In this document: positions 1 to 7,933 of the stretch, in pieces | Layout of the letters: each line of letters opens with the position of its first letter | Position numbering within the stretch: position 1 is the stretch's first letter | NCBI RefSeq assembly: GCF_009600315.1 | Contig: NZ_WIWC01000051.1 | Coordinates: forward strand, 1 to 32,161 | DNA from: Pseudomonas helleri | GTDB lineage: Bacteria; Pseudomonadota; Gammaproteobacteria; Pseudomonadales; Pseudomonadaceae | Direction: 5' to 3' | Length of the DNA stretch: 32,161 nucleotides | Made by a program: the position numbers and the translations under genes | The notes under the pieces: generated by a model | The model's database searches: none | The model's input: the letters and a program-made list of their open reading frames with translations, nothing else | What the model was told of the DNA's origin: nothing

Positions 1-1
1 T

Positions 2-77
<76 letters not shown>

Positions 78-127
78 GATTTATCGCCTGGCGGCGGAGC
101 AACACCGAAGTGCTGCTTCTGTAAAAC

Positions 128-203
128 TGGCGTCCCCTAGGGGACTCGAACCCCTGTTACCGCCGTGAAAGGGCGGTGTCCTAGGCCACTAGACGAAGGG
201 GAC
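128..203 (-). tRNA. tRNA-Glu (anticodon TTC)
   Basis: The minus strand reads GTCCCCTTCGTCTAGTGG at the 5' end and finishes with an encoded CCA. The anticodon stem is CCGCC/GGCGG around the loop CTTTCAC, so the anticodon is TTC (glutamate). The T arm has GGTTCGAGTCC. It lies between two identical tRNA-Ala genes and close to gltX, whose product charges this tRNA. Confidence 0.98.
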
Positions 204-218
204 ATAAACCTTCTAACT

Positions 219-269
219 GATCAGCGCTGAGTGCTGATCGATTCAATGCCGGTGTGGCCAGGCATTGAA
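219..269. other. Two perfect hairpins in the tRNA-Ala/tRNA-Glu spacer
   Basis: Two adjacent perfect inverted repeats fill the spacer. GATCAGC (219-225) pairs with GCTGATC (233-239) around a 7-nt loop. TTCAATGCC (242-250) pairs with GGCATTGAA (261-269) around a 10-nt loop. Neither is followed by a T-run in either direction, so they look like processing or structural elements of the polycistronic tRNA precursor rather than terminators. That role is inferred. Confidence 0.5.
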
Positions 270-278
270 CTGTAAATT

Positions 279-354
<76 letters not shown>

Positions 355-393
355 AAACAGTCAGTGTTGCGTGTTGCTGTGTGGACGGGGCGC

Positions 394-422
394 ATATTAA
401 GACCGGATCGGTAGGCTGTCAA
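394..422 (-). promoter_or_regulatory. Sigma70 promoter of the Ala-Glu-Ala tRNA operon
   Basis: On the minus strand a perfect -35 box TTGACA (complement of 417-422) is followed by a 17-base spacer and a -10 box TAATAT (complement of 394-399). GCGCCCC follows directly, a GC-rich discriminator typical of stringently controlled stable-RNA promoters. An AT-rich stretch just upstream (423-450, with A and T runs) could act as an UP element; that part is inference. Confidence 0.85.
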
Positions 423-515
423 ACTTATTTTCAAAGTTTTTTGAAAAAAATCATCGAGAGAACAACCACTTACCCTCACACCCCCGAAAACACGGCCTTT
501 GGCAGGCCTGCTCAC

Positions 516-650
516 CCGTAGCAGCTGCCGTAGGCTGCGTCCGATTGCGCAGCGATCGTAAATCCTGGACTCGCGGTCTTTAAGTGAAACCGCGCAATTA
601 GAACTTACGTCGGCTGCGCCGCCGGACGCAGCCTTCGGCAGCTGCTACGG
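516..650. repeat. Long imperfect palindrome (Pseudomonas intergenic repeat type)
   Basis: A 28-base arm at 516-543 (starting CCGTAGCAGCTGCCG) is the reverse complement of 623-650 with one mismatch, separated by 79 bases that hold further GC-rich half-repeats such as TGCGCAGCGATCGTAAA. The unit resembles the abundant intergenic repeats of fluorescent pseudomonads and shares motifs (GTAGCAGCTG, GCGCAGC..TCGTAAA) with the region 8953-9126. It ends 16 bases past the gltX stop codon, so it may fold at the 3' end of the gltX mRNA. The remaining 423-515 holds only AT-rich promoter-upstream sequence and nothing recognisable. Confidence 0.75.
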
Positions 651-665
651 ATGGTTCAACACGTT

Positions 666-2147
666 TTAACCGATTGCGTTAAACAGCTTTTCCCACTCTT
701 TGTTCTCTTTCTTCGACACGCCGCCCAGCAGGTCCAGCGCCTGACGCAGACGGAAACGGGTCAGGTCCGGCCCCAGAATCTCCATCGCGTCCAGCACTGA
801 CACCGAGCTGGCCTGCCCCGTGATCGAGGCGAACATCAACGGCATCGCATCACGCAGCTTCAGCTCAAGGGACTCAACCACCGCCTGAATACAGCCGGTG
901 ATGGCGTCTTTTTCCCACTGACGCAGGCTTTCCAGCTTCCACAGGATCAATTGCATCAACTGACGCACTTGCTCGTTGGACAGCTTCTTGTGCTCGAACA
1001 GCTTGGCATCCAGCTGCAAGCCACCCGCGAAGAAGAACCCGGCCAACGGCGCAATCTGGCTGAACGTCTCGACACGGCCCTGCACCAGCGGTGCGATCTT
1101 CATCATGTACTCAGGGTTCAGCGCCCATTGCTGAACACGGCTGGCGAACTCGTCCAGCGGCAAATCACGCAGCCACTGACCGTTGAGCCAAGACAGCTTC
1201 TCGACGTCAAAGATCGGCCCGCCCAGCGACACACGGCTCAGGTCAAAGTTATCGACCATTTCCTGCAACGAAAACTTCTCGCGCTCGTCCGGCATCGACC
1301 AGCCCATGCGGCCCAGATAGTTGAGCATCGCTTCGGGCATAAAGCCCATGCGCTCGTAGAACGTGACCGAGGTCGGGTTCTTGCGCTTGGACAACTTGCT
1401 CTTGTCCGGGTTACGCAGCAGCGGCATATAGCACAGCTGCGGCTGTTCCCAGCCGAAGTATTCGTACAGCAGGATCAACTTGGGTGCCGATGGCAGCCAT
1501 TCTTCGCCACGCAACACGTGCGTGATGCCCATCAAATGGTCATCGACCACGTTGGCCAGGAAGTACGTCGGCAAGCCGTCAGTCTTCATCAGCACTTGCA
1601 TGTCCATGCGATCCCACGGGATCTCAACGTCGCCGCGCAGCAGGTCAGGCACCACGCACACGCCCTCGGTCGGCACTTTCATGCGGATCACGTGGGGTTC
1701 ACCGGCAGCCAGACGCTGGGCCACTTCTTCTTTGGACAGCAACAGGGCGCGACCGTCGTAACGCGGGGTTTCGCCCTTGGCCATTTGCTCGGCGCGCATC
1801 TGGTCAAGCTCTTCGGCCGTGCAGAAGCACGGGAAAGCGTGACCCATGTCAACCAGCTGCTGGGTGTACTTTTTGTAGATGTCGCTGCGCTCGCTTTGAC
1901 GGTACGGGCCGTGCGGGCCGCCAACATCCGGGCCTTCGCTCCAGGTAATGCCCAGCCAGCGCAAAGCGTCGTAGATCTGCTGCTCGGACTCGCGGGTCGA
2001 ACGCAACTGATCGGTGTCTTCAATACGCAGAATAAATTCGCCGCCATGCTGCTTGGCAAAGCAGTAGTTGAACAAAGCGATGTAAGCGGTGCCGACGTGA
2101 GGGTCGCCGGTAGGCGATGGCGCGATGCGCGTGCGAACGGTGGTCAT
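666..2147 (-). CDS. gltX: Glutamyl-tRNA synthetase
   Basis: This is a class I aminoacyl-tRNA synthetase that attaches glutamate to tRNA-Glu in the cytoplasm. The protein is 493 aa, the usual length for bacterial GltX. The N-terminus MTTVRTRIAPSPTG leads into the HIGH-type ATP-binding motif, here HVGT at residues 17-20. The KMSKS-type loop appears as KLSKRK near residue 250, and a CFCT motif (Cys-x-Cys) lies near residue 110. The frame stays open upstream to 2237, but those 30 residues are low in similarity to any GltX start, so the ATG at 2147 is preferred; its ribosome site is weak (GAG about 8 bases upstream). It lies next to a tRNA-Glu gene on the same strand and is divergent from the dehydrogenase at 2350. 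The family call is near certain. Confidence 0.97.
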   Translation of the reverse strand: MTTVRTRIAPSPTGDPHVGTAYIALFNYCFAKQHGGEFILRIEDTDQLRSTRESEQQIYDALRWLGITWSEGPDVGGPHGPYRQSERSDIYKKYTQQLVDMGHAFPCFCTAEELDQMRAEQMAKGETPRYDGRALLLSKEEVAQRLAAGEPHVIRMKVPTEGVCVVPDLLRGDVEIPWDRMDMQVLMKTDGLPTYFLANVVDDHLMGITHVLRGEEWLPSAPKLILLYEYFGWEQPQLCYMPLLRNPDKSKLSKRKNPTSVTFYERMGFMPEAMLNYLGRMGWSMPDEREKFSLQEMVDNFDLSRVSLGGPIFDVEKLSWLNGQWLRDLPLDEFASRVQQWALNPEYMMKIAPLVQGRVETFSQIAPLAGFFFAGGLQLDAKLFEHKKLSNEQVRQLMQLILWKLESLRQWEKDAITGCIQAVVESLELKLRDAMPLMFASITGQASSVSVLDAMEILGPDLTRFRLRQALDLLGGVSKKENKEWEKLFNAIG

Positions 2148-2267
2148 GGGCGGTCTCGAACTGGAGATAAAACAAAGGGCGAATGGTAACAGGCCGACCC
2201 GGCTTGGCTCCAGCGCCGGACTTGACCCAACTGCCACACGGTTGAAAAAAGTAGAAATAGCCTACGT

Positions 2268-2282
2268 GTATCAACTTGATAC
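2268..2282. promoter_or_regulatory. 15-bp palindrome, possible operator between divergent genes
   Basis: GTATCAACTTGATAC is a perfect palindrome with 7-base arms about a central C. It lies in the 202-base gap between the divergent gltX and dehydrogenase starts. Its size and position would suit a dimeric repressor or activator. No regulator gene is adjacent, and I could not define a convincing -35/-10 pair for either gene, so the operator role is inference. Confidence 0.35.
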
Positions 2283-2349
2283 CGGGAAAAGCTGCAGTCA
2301 GCAGTGTTAACCTCGGGCCATTCTCGACTTTTCTTGGCTGGAGACAGGT

Positions 2350-3300
2350 ATGTCCCGCGTTGTGCTGGTGCTGGTTGAAGCGGTAAACGATTACTTGCCC
2401 CTGCTGGAGCAGGCCGGTTTTGAACTGATTCGCGCGCCGACCCCGGCCAGTCGCGCCGAAGCCATTGCCGCCCATGGCGAGCGTATCGACGCAGTATTGA
2501 CCCGCGGGCCGCTGGGGTTGTACGCCGCTGAAATCGCCGCCCTGCCCCGCTTGAAAATCATCTGCGTGATTGGCGCCGGTTACGAACACGTCGACTTGCA
2601 GGCGGCCAGCAATCGCTCAATCAGCGTGACCAATGGTGCCGGTGCCAATGCCCCGACGGTGGCTGACCATGCAATGGCGCTGCTGCTGGCACTGGCGCGC
2701 AGCATCCCCCAGGCGGACGCCAGTGTTCGGCGTGGCGAATGGCTCAAGCCCATGTGCCCGACCCTTGAAGGTAAACGGCTGGGCATTGTCGGCCTTGGCG
2801 CCGTGGGGCTGGCCATTGCCCGTCGTGCCGCCAACGGCTTTGACATGAGCGTCAGCTACCACAACCGCCAACCCCGGCCCGATGTGCCCTACACCTACCG
2901 GGCCAGTGCGCGCGAACTGGCGGCAGCGGTGGACTTTCTGATAGTGGCCGCGCCCGGTGGCGACGCGACGCATCATCTGGTTGACCACCGAGTGCTTGAA
3001 GCGCTGGGGCCACAGGGCTACCTGATCAACATCGGGCGTGCCAGCGTGGTCGACACCGCGGCACTGGTTGCAGCCCTGACTGAAGGCCGCATCGCCGGTG
3101 CCGGACTGGATGTGTTCGATGAAGAACCGCGCGTACCCGACGCGCTCAAACGGCTGAGCAATGTGGTATTGACCCCGCACATCGCCGGACAGTCGCCGCA
3201 AGCGGCCCAGGACACCGTGCAACTCGTGGTCTTGAACCTGCAAGCGTTCTTCAGCGGCCAACCGCTGCTCACACCCGTGCGCCTACCCGCCCCTCAGTAA
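2350..3300 (+). CDS. D-isomer-specific 2-hydroxyacid dehydrogenase (glyoxylate/hydroxypyruvate reductase-like)
   Basis: A cytoplasmic NAD(P)-dependent oxidoreductase that reduces a 2-keto acid to the D-2-hydroxy acid. The 316 residues match the family length. The Rossmann motif GLGAVG is at 148-153. The catalytic triad is visible as Arg230 (NIGRASVVD), Glu259 (DEEP) and His277 (TPHIAG). The second strand of the nucleotide fold ends SYHNRQ, without an acidic residue, which suggests NADPH preference. A GGAGACAGG ribosome site precedes the ATG. The Nramp gene starts 12 bases after its stop, so the two are probably co-transcribed, although no functional link is obvious. Glyoxylate, hydroxypyruvate or 2-ketogluconate are possible substrates and the sequence does not separate them. 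Confidence 0.9.
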   Translation: MSRVVLVLVEAVNDYLPLLEQAGFELIRAPTPASRAEAIAAHGERIDAVLTRGPLGLYAAEIAALPRLKIICVIGAGYEHVDLQAASNRSISVTNGAGANAPTVADHAMALLLALARSIPQADASVRRGEWLKPMCPTLEGKRLGIVGLGAVGLAIARRAANGFDMSVSYHNRQPRPDVPYTYRASARELAAAVDFLIVAAPGGDATHHLVDHRVLEALGPQGYLINIGRASVVDTAALVAALTEGRIAGAGLDVFDEEPRVPDALKRLSNVVLTPHIAGQSPQAAQDTVQLVVLNLQAFFSGQPLLTPVRLPAPQ

Positions 3301-3312
3301 CGGAGCACGCGC

Positions 3313-4635
3313 TTGAAATTCAGCCTGCCGAAAATCGCTACCGCACCCTTCTGCCCTCCCGAAGTCAGCGGCAGCATCCCTGTCGACCCAAGCGCGCCGT
3401 TCTGGAAACGTGCCCTGCGCTTTGCCGGGCCCGGCCTGCTGATCAGCATCGGCTACATGGACCCCGGCAACTGGGCGACGGCGATCGAAGCGGGATCGCG
3501 CTACGGCTACAACCTGCTGTTCGTCGTACTGCTCGCCAGCCTCGCCGGCATGGCCGTGCAATGCCTGTGTTCGCGCCTGGGCATTGCCACCGGGCGCGAC
3601 CTCGCGCAATTGAGCCGCGAGCGCTACAGCAAGCGCTCGGCGCGGGTGCAATGGCTGCTGGCAGAAATATCGATCATCGCCACTGACCTGGCCGAAGTCC
3701 TCGGCTGTGCGCTGGCCTTTCACTTGCTACTTGGCTGTTCGATGACCTTCGGCATCGCCCTGACGGCCTTCGACACCCTGCTTATATTGGCCTTGCAAGG
3801 CAAAGGCTTCCGCCGCCTCGAAGCCATCATGCTGGCGCTGGTGCTGACCATCGTTGGGTGCTTTTTTGTCGAACTGGTGCTGATCAAACCGTACTGGCCA
3901 GACGTGTTCGAAGGGTTCAAACCCTCGCTGTCAGCCATCAACGACGCGGCGCCGCTGTACATCGCCATCGGCATCATTGGCGCCACCGTCATGCCGCACA
4001 ACCTTTACCTGCACAGCTCCATCGTGCAAACCCGCCTGACGGGCAAGGACTACGCCAGCAAACTGGACGCCGTGCGCCTGTCGCGAATCGACACCATTGG
4101 CTCGCTGGCACTGGCACTGCTGGTCAACGCTTCGATCCTGATACTGGCGGCGGCCGCCTTTCACCACACGGGCCACACCGACGTCGTTGAAATTCAGGAC
4201 GCGTACCGCATGCTCGACCCGCTGGTGGGAGGGGCCATGGCCAGCATCTTGTTCGGAGTGGCGCTGCTGGCCTCCGGACAAAGCTCGACCTTCACCGGCA
4301 CCATCGCCGGGCAAGTGATCATGGAAGGCTATCTGAACCTGCGCATACCCTGCTGGCAGCGACGGCTGATTACTCGCGGGCTGGCGTTGATACCAGCCTT
4401 TCTGGGGGTATGGCTGATGGGCGACAATGCCGTGGGCAAACTGCTGATCCTCAGTCAGGTCGTCCTCAGTTTGCAGTTGCCCTTTGCGCTGTACCCGTTG
4501 ATCCGCATGACCAGCGATAAAAAACTGATGGGCCCGTTTGCCAACCGCCTGCCAACACGGATGTTGGCGTGGTTTCTGTTTGCCGTGATCAGTGCGGCGA
4601 ATGTGTGGTTGATTGCGCAGATAGGGTTCAACTAA
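3313..4635 (+). CDS. mntH: Nramp-family divalent metal transporter (MntH-like)
   Basis: An inner-membrane, proton-coupled importer of Mn(II) and related divalent metals. The 440 residues give the usual 11 or so hydrophobic segments. The metal-binding DPGN of TM1 is at residues 50-53 and the TM6 motif MPHN is at 227-230; the Met in that motif is the residue tied to transition-metal selectivity in the family. The start is TTG at 3313, with GGAG eight bases upstream; the first in-frame ATG lies inside TM1 and would delete part of it. It follows the dehydrogenase by 12 bases. No Mn-responsive element is visible because the gene appears to rely on the promoter upstream of 2350. Confidence 0.93.
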   Translation: MKFSLPKIATAPFCPPEVSGSIPVDPSAPFWKRALRFAGPGLLISIGYMDPGNWATAIEAGSRYGYNLLFVVLLASLAGMAVQCLCSRLGIATGRDLAQLSRERYSKRSARVQWLLAEISIIATDLAEVLGCALAFHLLLGCSMTFGIALTAFDTLLILALQGKGFRRLEAIMLALVLTIVGCFFVELVLIKPYWPDVFEGFKPSLSAINDAAPLYIAIGIIGATVMPHNLYLHSSIVQTRLTGKDYASKLDAVRLSRIDTIGSLALALLVNASILILAAAAFHHTGHTDVVEIQDAYRMLDPLVGGAMASILFGVALLASGQSSTFTGTIAGQVIMEGYLNLRIPCWQRRLITRGLALIPAFLGVWLMGDNAVGKLLILSQVVLSLQLPFALYPLIRMTSDKKLMGPFANRLPTRMLAWFLFAVISAANVWLIAQIGFN

Positions 4636-4810
4636 AGCCTCTCCACCCAATAGCGCCACTAGGCTGTAGTCCATTCAGATACAGCCCGCATTTAACCAAG
4701 TAACGTACTACACCAAGAACGGAAATCACTGATAGACCTCTGACCTGACAATTCCTCTTACTGATGTGCCCTGCAACCTGGGGCCATAAAAACAACAAGA
4801 GGTGTCAGCG
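4636..4810. other. Intergenic gap before the nitrilase operon
   Basis: These 175 bases are less GC-rich than the flanking genes and contain no ORF with a ribosome site, no T-run terminator and no clear consensus promoter. Since the genes after it are tightly packed, a promoter for the nitrilase operon is expected here, but I cannot point to specific boxes. Confidence 0.4.
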
Positions 4811-5698
4811 ATGAACCCAGCCATCAGTCCCGTGCGTATTGCCGTCGTGCAATTCGACCCGCAAGTCGGCACACAACACGGTCAAACCAATCTGCAAACC
4901 AGCCTGCAATTGGCCCTGCAAGCCGCCAAAAACGGGGCGAATTTGATCGTGCTCCCGGAGCTGGCCAACACCGGGTATCTGTTTGCCAACCGTCAGGATG
5001 CCTTCAAACATGCCGAAGGGGTGCCTGATGGCCCAAGCGTGTGCGCCTGGCTCGACTTTGCGCAACAACATCAGGTGTATCTGGTCGCAGGACTGGCCGA
5101 GCAGGACGGTATGCAGTTGTTCGATACCGCTGTTCTGCTCGGCCCGCACGGTTTTATCGGCAAGTACCGCAAAGCCCATTTATGGAACAAGGAAAAACTC
5201 TGGTTCACCCCCGGCGATCTCGGTTTTCCAGTGTTCGAAACCCCCATCGGGCGCATCGGCCTGATGATCTGTTGGGATGTCTGGTTTCCCGAAGTACCGC
5301 GCCTGCTGAGCCTGCAAGGCGCCGACATTATTTGCAGCCTCAACAACTGGGTCTGGACACCCCCGCCGCTGTTCGATGAGGCCGGAAAATGCATGGCGTC
5401 CTACCTGACGATGACCGCAGCCCACGTTAATAACGTGTTTATCGCCGCCGCCAATCGTATCGGCGAGGAACACGGCGAGCGTTACCTGGGGTGCTCGCTG
5501 ATTGCCGGCACCAACGGCTGGCCGATCGGCGAAGTCGCACCCGCCGATGAACAAGCGATTCTCTACGCCGACGTAGACCTGTCGACCGCCCGCAGCGCGC
5601 CAATCTGGAACAATTTGAACGATTTGTGCCGCGATCGGCGTGTCGATGTGTATGAGCCGATGCTCGGTTATCGCCACCATCCTTGTTTGCCGCGTTGA
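4811..5698 (+). CDS. Nitrilase-superfamily amidohydrolase (C-N hydrolase)
   Basis: A cytoplasmic thiol enzyme expected to hydrolyse an amide or carbamoyl bond, releasing ammonia. The 295-residue protein shows the complete Glu-Lys-Cys triad: Glu50 in LPELANTGY, Lys121 in YRKAHLW and Cys154 in MICWDVWFPE. The MICWD cysteine motif and overall length fit the amidase and N-carbamoyl-amidohydrolase branches better than true nitrilases. The ATG at 4811 is chosen because AAGAGG lies about 9 bases upstream; the GTG at 4802 is in frame but too close to that site. It leads a run with a membrane protein and an L-asparaginase, suggesting an amide-nitrogen scavenging unit. The exact substrate is unknown. 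Confidence 0.88.
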   Translation: MNPAISPVRIAVVQFDPQVGTQHGQTNLQTSLQLALQAAKNGANLIVLPELANTGYLFANRQDAFKHAEGVPDGPSVCAWLDFAQQHQVYLVAGLAEQDGMQLFDTAVLLGPHGFIGKYRKAHLWNKEKLWFTPGDLGFPVFETPIGRIGLMICWDVWFPEVPRLLSLQGADIICSLNNWVWTPPPLFDEAGKCMASYLTMTAAHVNNVFIAAANRIGEEHGERYLGCSLIAGTNGWPIGEVAPADEQAILYADVDLSTARSAPIWNNLNDLCRDRRVDVYEPMLGYRHHPCLPR

Positions 5699-5711
5699 TG
5701 GGGGTGCAATC

Positions 5712-6092
5712 ATGCAATCCTTATCCGAGAAAGCCCCCTCTGGCTCGCCCGCTCGCTTCCTGATCCTGTGGACGGTCACGGTGTTGATGGTGGTACTGGC
5801 GACCGCATGGGTCGCGTTCAGCCACTCAACTTCAGGCACCGACTATTGGCCCGGCTACAACGACATGATGGCGAGCCTGCCTTCACCCGTAGCTTGGTTA
5901 CGCTGGGAGCTCGGCGACATCAGTGAAGTGGCCTTTTACAAGCACGAACTCGCCTCGCTGGGACTGTTGCTCGGCGGGGCGTTGGGTTACTGGGCCAGTC
6001 GCTACGCAGGACCGTGGCAAGGATTCAGTATTTGCTACGGTACGGGCCTATGGCCTTGGCTGGTCAGTAGCTCACTGCTGGGTTATTGCTGA
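5712..6092 (+). CDS. N-terminal fragment of a frameshifted multi-spanning membrane protein
   Basis: This ORF starts at ATG 5712, 13 bases after the nitrilase stop, with GGGGGTG as ribosome site. It encodes about 126 residues: a first membrane segment near residues 16-36, a periplasmic-looking loop, then further hydrophobic segments, ending at TGA 6090-6092 inside a membrane helix. The next ORF (6086-6901) continues the protein in another frame. The segment SEVAFYKHELASLGLL matches SEAPFFGNEWASLGML in the next ORF, showing that the intact protein has two homologous halves. One added base at the GGG of 6080-6082 restores a single ORF of roughly 400 codons. I do not recognise the family; a transporter role is suggested only by context. 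See the frameshift finding. Confidence 0.6.
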   Translation: MQSLSEKAPSGSPARFLILWTVTVLMVVLATAWVAFSHSTSGTDYWPGYNDMMASLPSPVAWLRWELGDISEVAFYKHELASLGLLLGGALGYWASRYAGPWQGFSICYGTGLWPWLVSSSLLGYC

Positions 6093-6901
6093 GCAATGCG
6101 CTGTGGGGCTGGACCCTGACCGCAGACACGTGGCAACCCACCTTTGCCGCTTTTGTGTCGCTGCCCGCCGCCATGGTGCTGTTCTTTGGGGGTGGCTGGA
6201 AAGTCACGATCAACGGGGCAATCCTCGGTGCCTTGCTGGTCACACCGGCGTGCCTGCTCATCGTCAACGTTGTGTGCTTGCCGCTTGGCTTGCCCGTGGT
6301 GGTCGGGAATGTACTGGGCATGGCGGTGGGTAGCGTGGTGGCCTTTGCGCTGTGCCGTGCCGTTCCGGCGCTGGTCAGCACCCGGCCGCAAGAGACAGCA
6401 GATACGCCTGCTGTTTCTGAAAATGCGCCTGACTACGGGGTGATCTGGACGATACGCCGCGTTCTGGCGGACTTCTCCGAAGCCCCGTTCTTTGGCAATG
6501 AGTGGGCCAGCCTGGGCATGCTGGCAGGGGTATTGATGGCTTACGCATTGAACCCGCTCAGCCCTGCCTATGGCTCCGGCTTGCTGCTGCACATGGTCGC
6601 CGCTCAAGCCTTGACCTCATTGATCGGGGTGGTTGTGTGGCGTGATCAATGGCGAAAACGCGGCTGGTATCCCACTTACGTGCCACTGGTCTCAGTGGTA
6701 CCCGCTGCCGTGTTGAACTATGGTGGCAGCGCCGGTGTCCTGTTCTCCAGTGCGGTTCTGGGCGCTTTGATAGCCCCACCACTGGCGTGCGCCATAGCTC
6801 AGCGGTTGCCGCCGTACCTGCACCCTTATATTGGCAATGTTCTGTCGATGGCGATCAGCACCTTGTTGATCATTCCCTTGATCGGCGCTTTGATTGAATA
6901 A
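6086..6901 (+). CDS. C-terminal fragment of the same frameshifted membrane protein
   Basis: The longest reading starts at TTG 6086, overlapping the end of the previous ORF by 7 bases, with no recognisable ribosome site, so it is unlikely to be an independent gene. It encodes 271 mostly hydrophobic residues: the rest of repeat 1 (ending near VVVGNVLGMAVGS), a hydrophilic linker near residues 93-115, and repeat 2 (SEAPFFGNEWASLGML through YIGNVLSMAIS). The duplicated GNVLxMA motif near each repeat end supports a tandem-repeat transporter fold. If fused with the upstream ORF it gives one inner-membrane protein between an amidohydrolase and an asparaginase, a plausible importer or exporter of their substrate. 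The family is unrecognised. Confidence 0.6.
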   Translation: MLSNALWGWTLTADTWQPTFAAFVSLPAAMVLFFGGGWKVTINGAILGALLVTPACLLIVNVVCLPLGLPVVVGNVLGMAVGSVVAFALCRAVPALVSTRPQETADTPAVSENAPDYGVIWTIRRVLADFSEAPFFGNEWASLGMLAGVLMAYALNPLSPAYGSGLLLHMVAAQALTSLIGVVVWRDQWRKRGWYPTYVPLVSVVPAAVLNYGGSAGVLFSSAVLGALIAPPLACAIAQRLPPYLHPYIGNVLSMAISTLLIIPLIGALIE

Positions 6902-6915
6902 GCGCTGATTACCCT

Positions 6916-6940
6916 GCGTGGCAGGTTGCGCCTGCCACGC
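6916..6940 (+). other. Perfect 10-bp intergenic hairpin before the asparaginase gene
   Basis: GCGTGGCAGG (6916-6925) and CCTGCCACGC (6931-6940) form a perfect stem around the loop TTGCG in the 48-base gap between the membrane protein and asparaginase genes. No U-run follows, so it is not a standard intrinsic terminator. It ends 9 bases before the first candidate ATG and could protect mRNA ends or modulate asparaginase translation; that role is inferred. Confidence 0.55.
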
Positions 6941-6949
6941 CGCTGACCT

Positions 6950-7933
6950 ATGAGAACAAACATGTTGCGAGCCAAAATCTCCATTGCCACCTTGGGCGGC
7001 ACCCTCAGCATGCAACGCACCACGCCGGGCGCAGGCATCACCCCCGCTCTGGGTGGCGAAGCCTTGCTGGCCTCAATCCCGGAACTGAACGATCTGGCAG
7101 AACTGCAGGTGGAAAGTCTTGGCCTGCTACCCAGCGCATCAATGGACTTTGAGTTTTTGCTGAGCGTTTTAAGCTGGGCCAAACGTCAGGTCGCACAGGG
7201 TGCCCAAGGCGTGGTGATCACCCAAGGCACCGATACGCTGGAAGAGACAGCCACTTTTTTTGAGTACCTGTGGGATCTCGACCAGCCCTTGGTGCTGACC
7301 GGTGCCATGCGCGGGGCCGACCAACCCGGTGCAGACGGCCCGGCGAACGTGCTGGATGCCTGCCGCGTCGCCCTGAGTGAAGACAGCACTAAACGGGGCG
7401 TATTGGTGGTGATGAATGCAGAAATTCATCAAGCACTGGCTGTGCGTAAAACCCACAGCCTGGCCATGCAGGCGTTTGCCTCACCCAACCTCGGCCCTGC
7501 GGGCATGATCATGGAACATCGCGTACACTTCGCGAGACCAGCCAGTGCCCGCAAAACAGTGCCCTGGCCCGTACGCACCCGCCAAAAAGTCGCCTTGCTC
7601 GAAGCCGTACTCGCCGCCGACACCACACTTGTGGAGCAACTTGTACCACTGGGTTATGAAGGCTTGGTCATTGCAGGATTCGGCGCCGGGCATGTCAGCG
7701 AGCCATGGAGCACAGCGCTTGAAGCGATTGCCGCTCAAATGCCCGTTATCGTCAGCACCCGCTGCGGTGCCGGGTCGACCGCAGTTGCCACCTATGGCTT
7801 TAAGGGTGGCGAAATCGACCTGATCAACAAGGGCCTGCACATGAGTGGGGGCTTGTGTCCGCGCAAGGCCCGAATACTGTTGTGGCTGTTGATTGGCAGC
7901 GACAGCGCTCACGCACTGTCGACCTACCTGTGA
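6950..7933 (+). CDS. L-asparaginase / asparaginase-family amidohydrolase
   Basis: Hydrolyses L-asparagine (possibly also glutamine) to the acid and ammonia. The length of 327 aa is normal. The first catalytic threonine lies in ATLGGT (last Thr, residue 18 counting from 6950). The second motif TQGTDTLEE supplies the Thr-Asp pair, and RKTHS carries the expected catalytic Lys. No signal peptide is visible, so the enzyme is probably cytoplasmic. Two starts are possible: ATG 6950 has no ribosome site, while ATG 6962 (MLRAKISIATLGGT) has a weak GAGAA ahead and would begin directly at the fold. It is the last gene of the nitrilase-membrane protein run; its stop abuts the stop of the convergent hydrolase at 7934. 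Confidence 0.93.
   Translation: MRTNMLRAKISIATLGGTLSMQRTTPGAGITPALGGEALLASIPELNDLAELQVESLGLLPSASMDFEFLLSVLSWAKRQVAQGAQGVVITQGTDTLEETATFFEYLWDLDQPLVLTGAMRGADQPGADGPANVLDACRVALSEDSTKRGVLVVMNAEIHQALAVRKTHSLAMQAFASPNLGPAGMIMEHRVHFARPASARKTVPWPVRTRQKVALLEAVLAADTTLVEQLVPLGYEGLVIAGFGAGHVSEPWSTALEAIAAQMPVIVSTRCGAGSTAVATYGFKGGEIDLINKGLHMSGGLCPRKARILLWLLIGSDSAHALSTYL

Noticed and set aside
951..2189. 412-codon plus-strand open frame opposite gltX
   Set aside because: The gltX frame has full synthetase motifs; the antisense product is His/Gln-rich and shows no family signature.
2148..2237. Upstream extension of gltX by 30 residues
   Set aside because: GltX proteins start a few residues before RIAPSPTG; the extension has no homologous look and no ribosome site.
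6916..6940. Intrinsic terminator between the membrane protein and asparaginase genes
   Set aside because: The stem is perfect but no T-run follows on either strand, so it is reported only as a hairpin.
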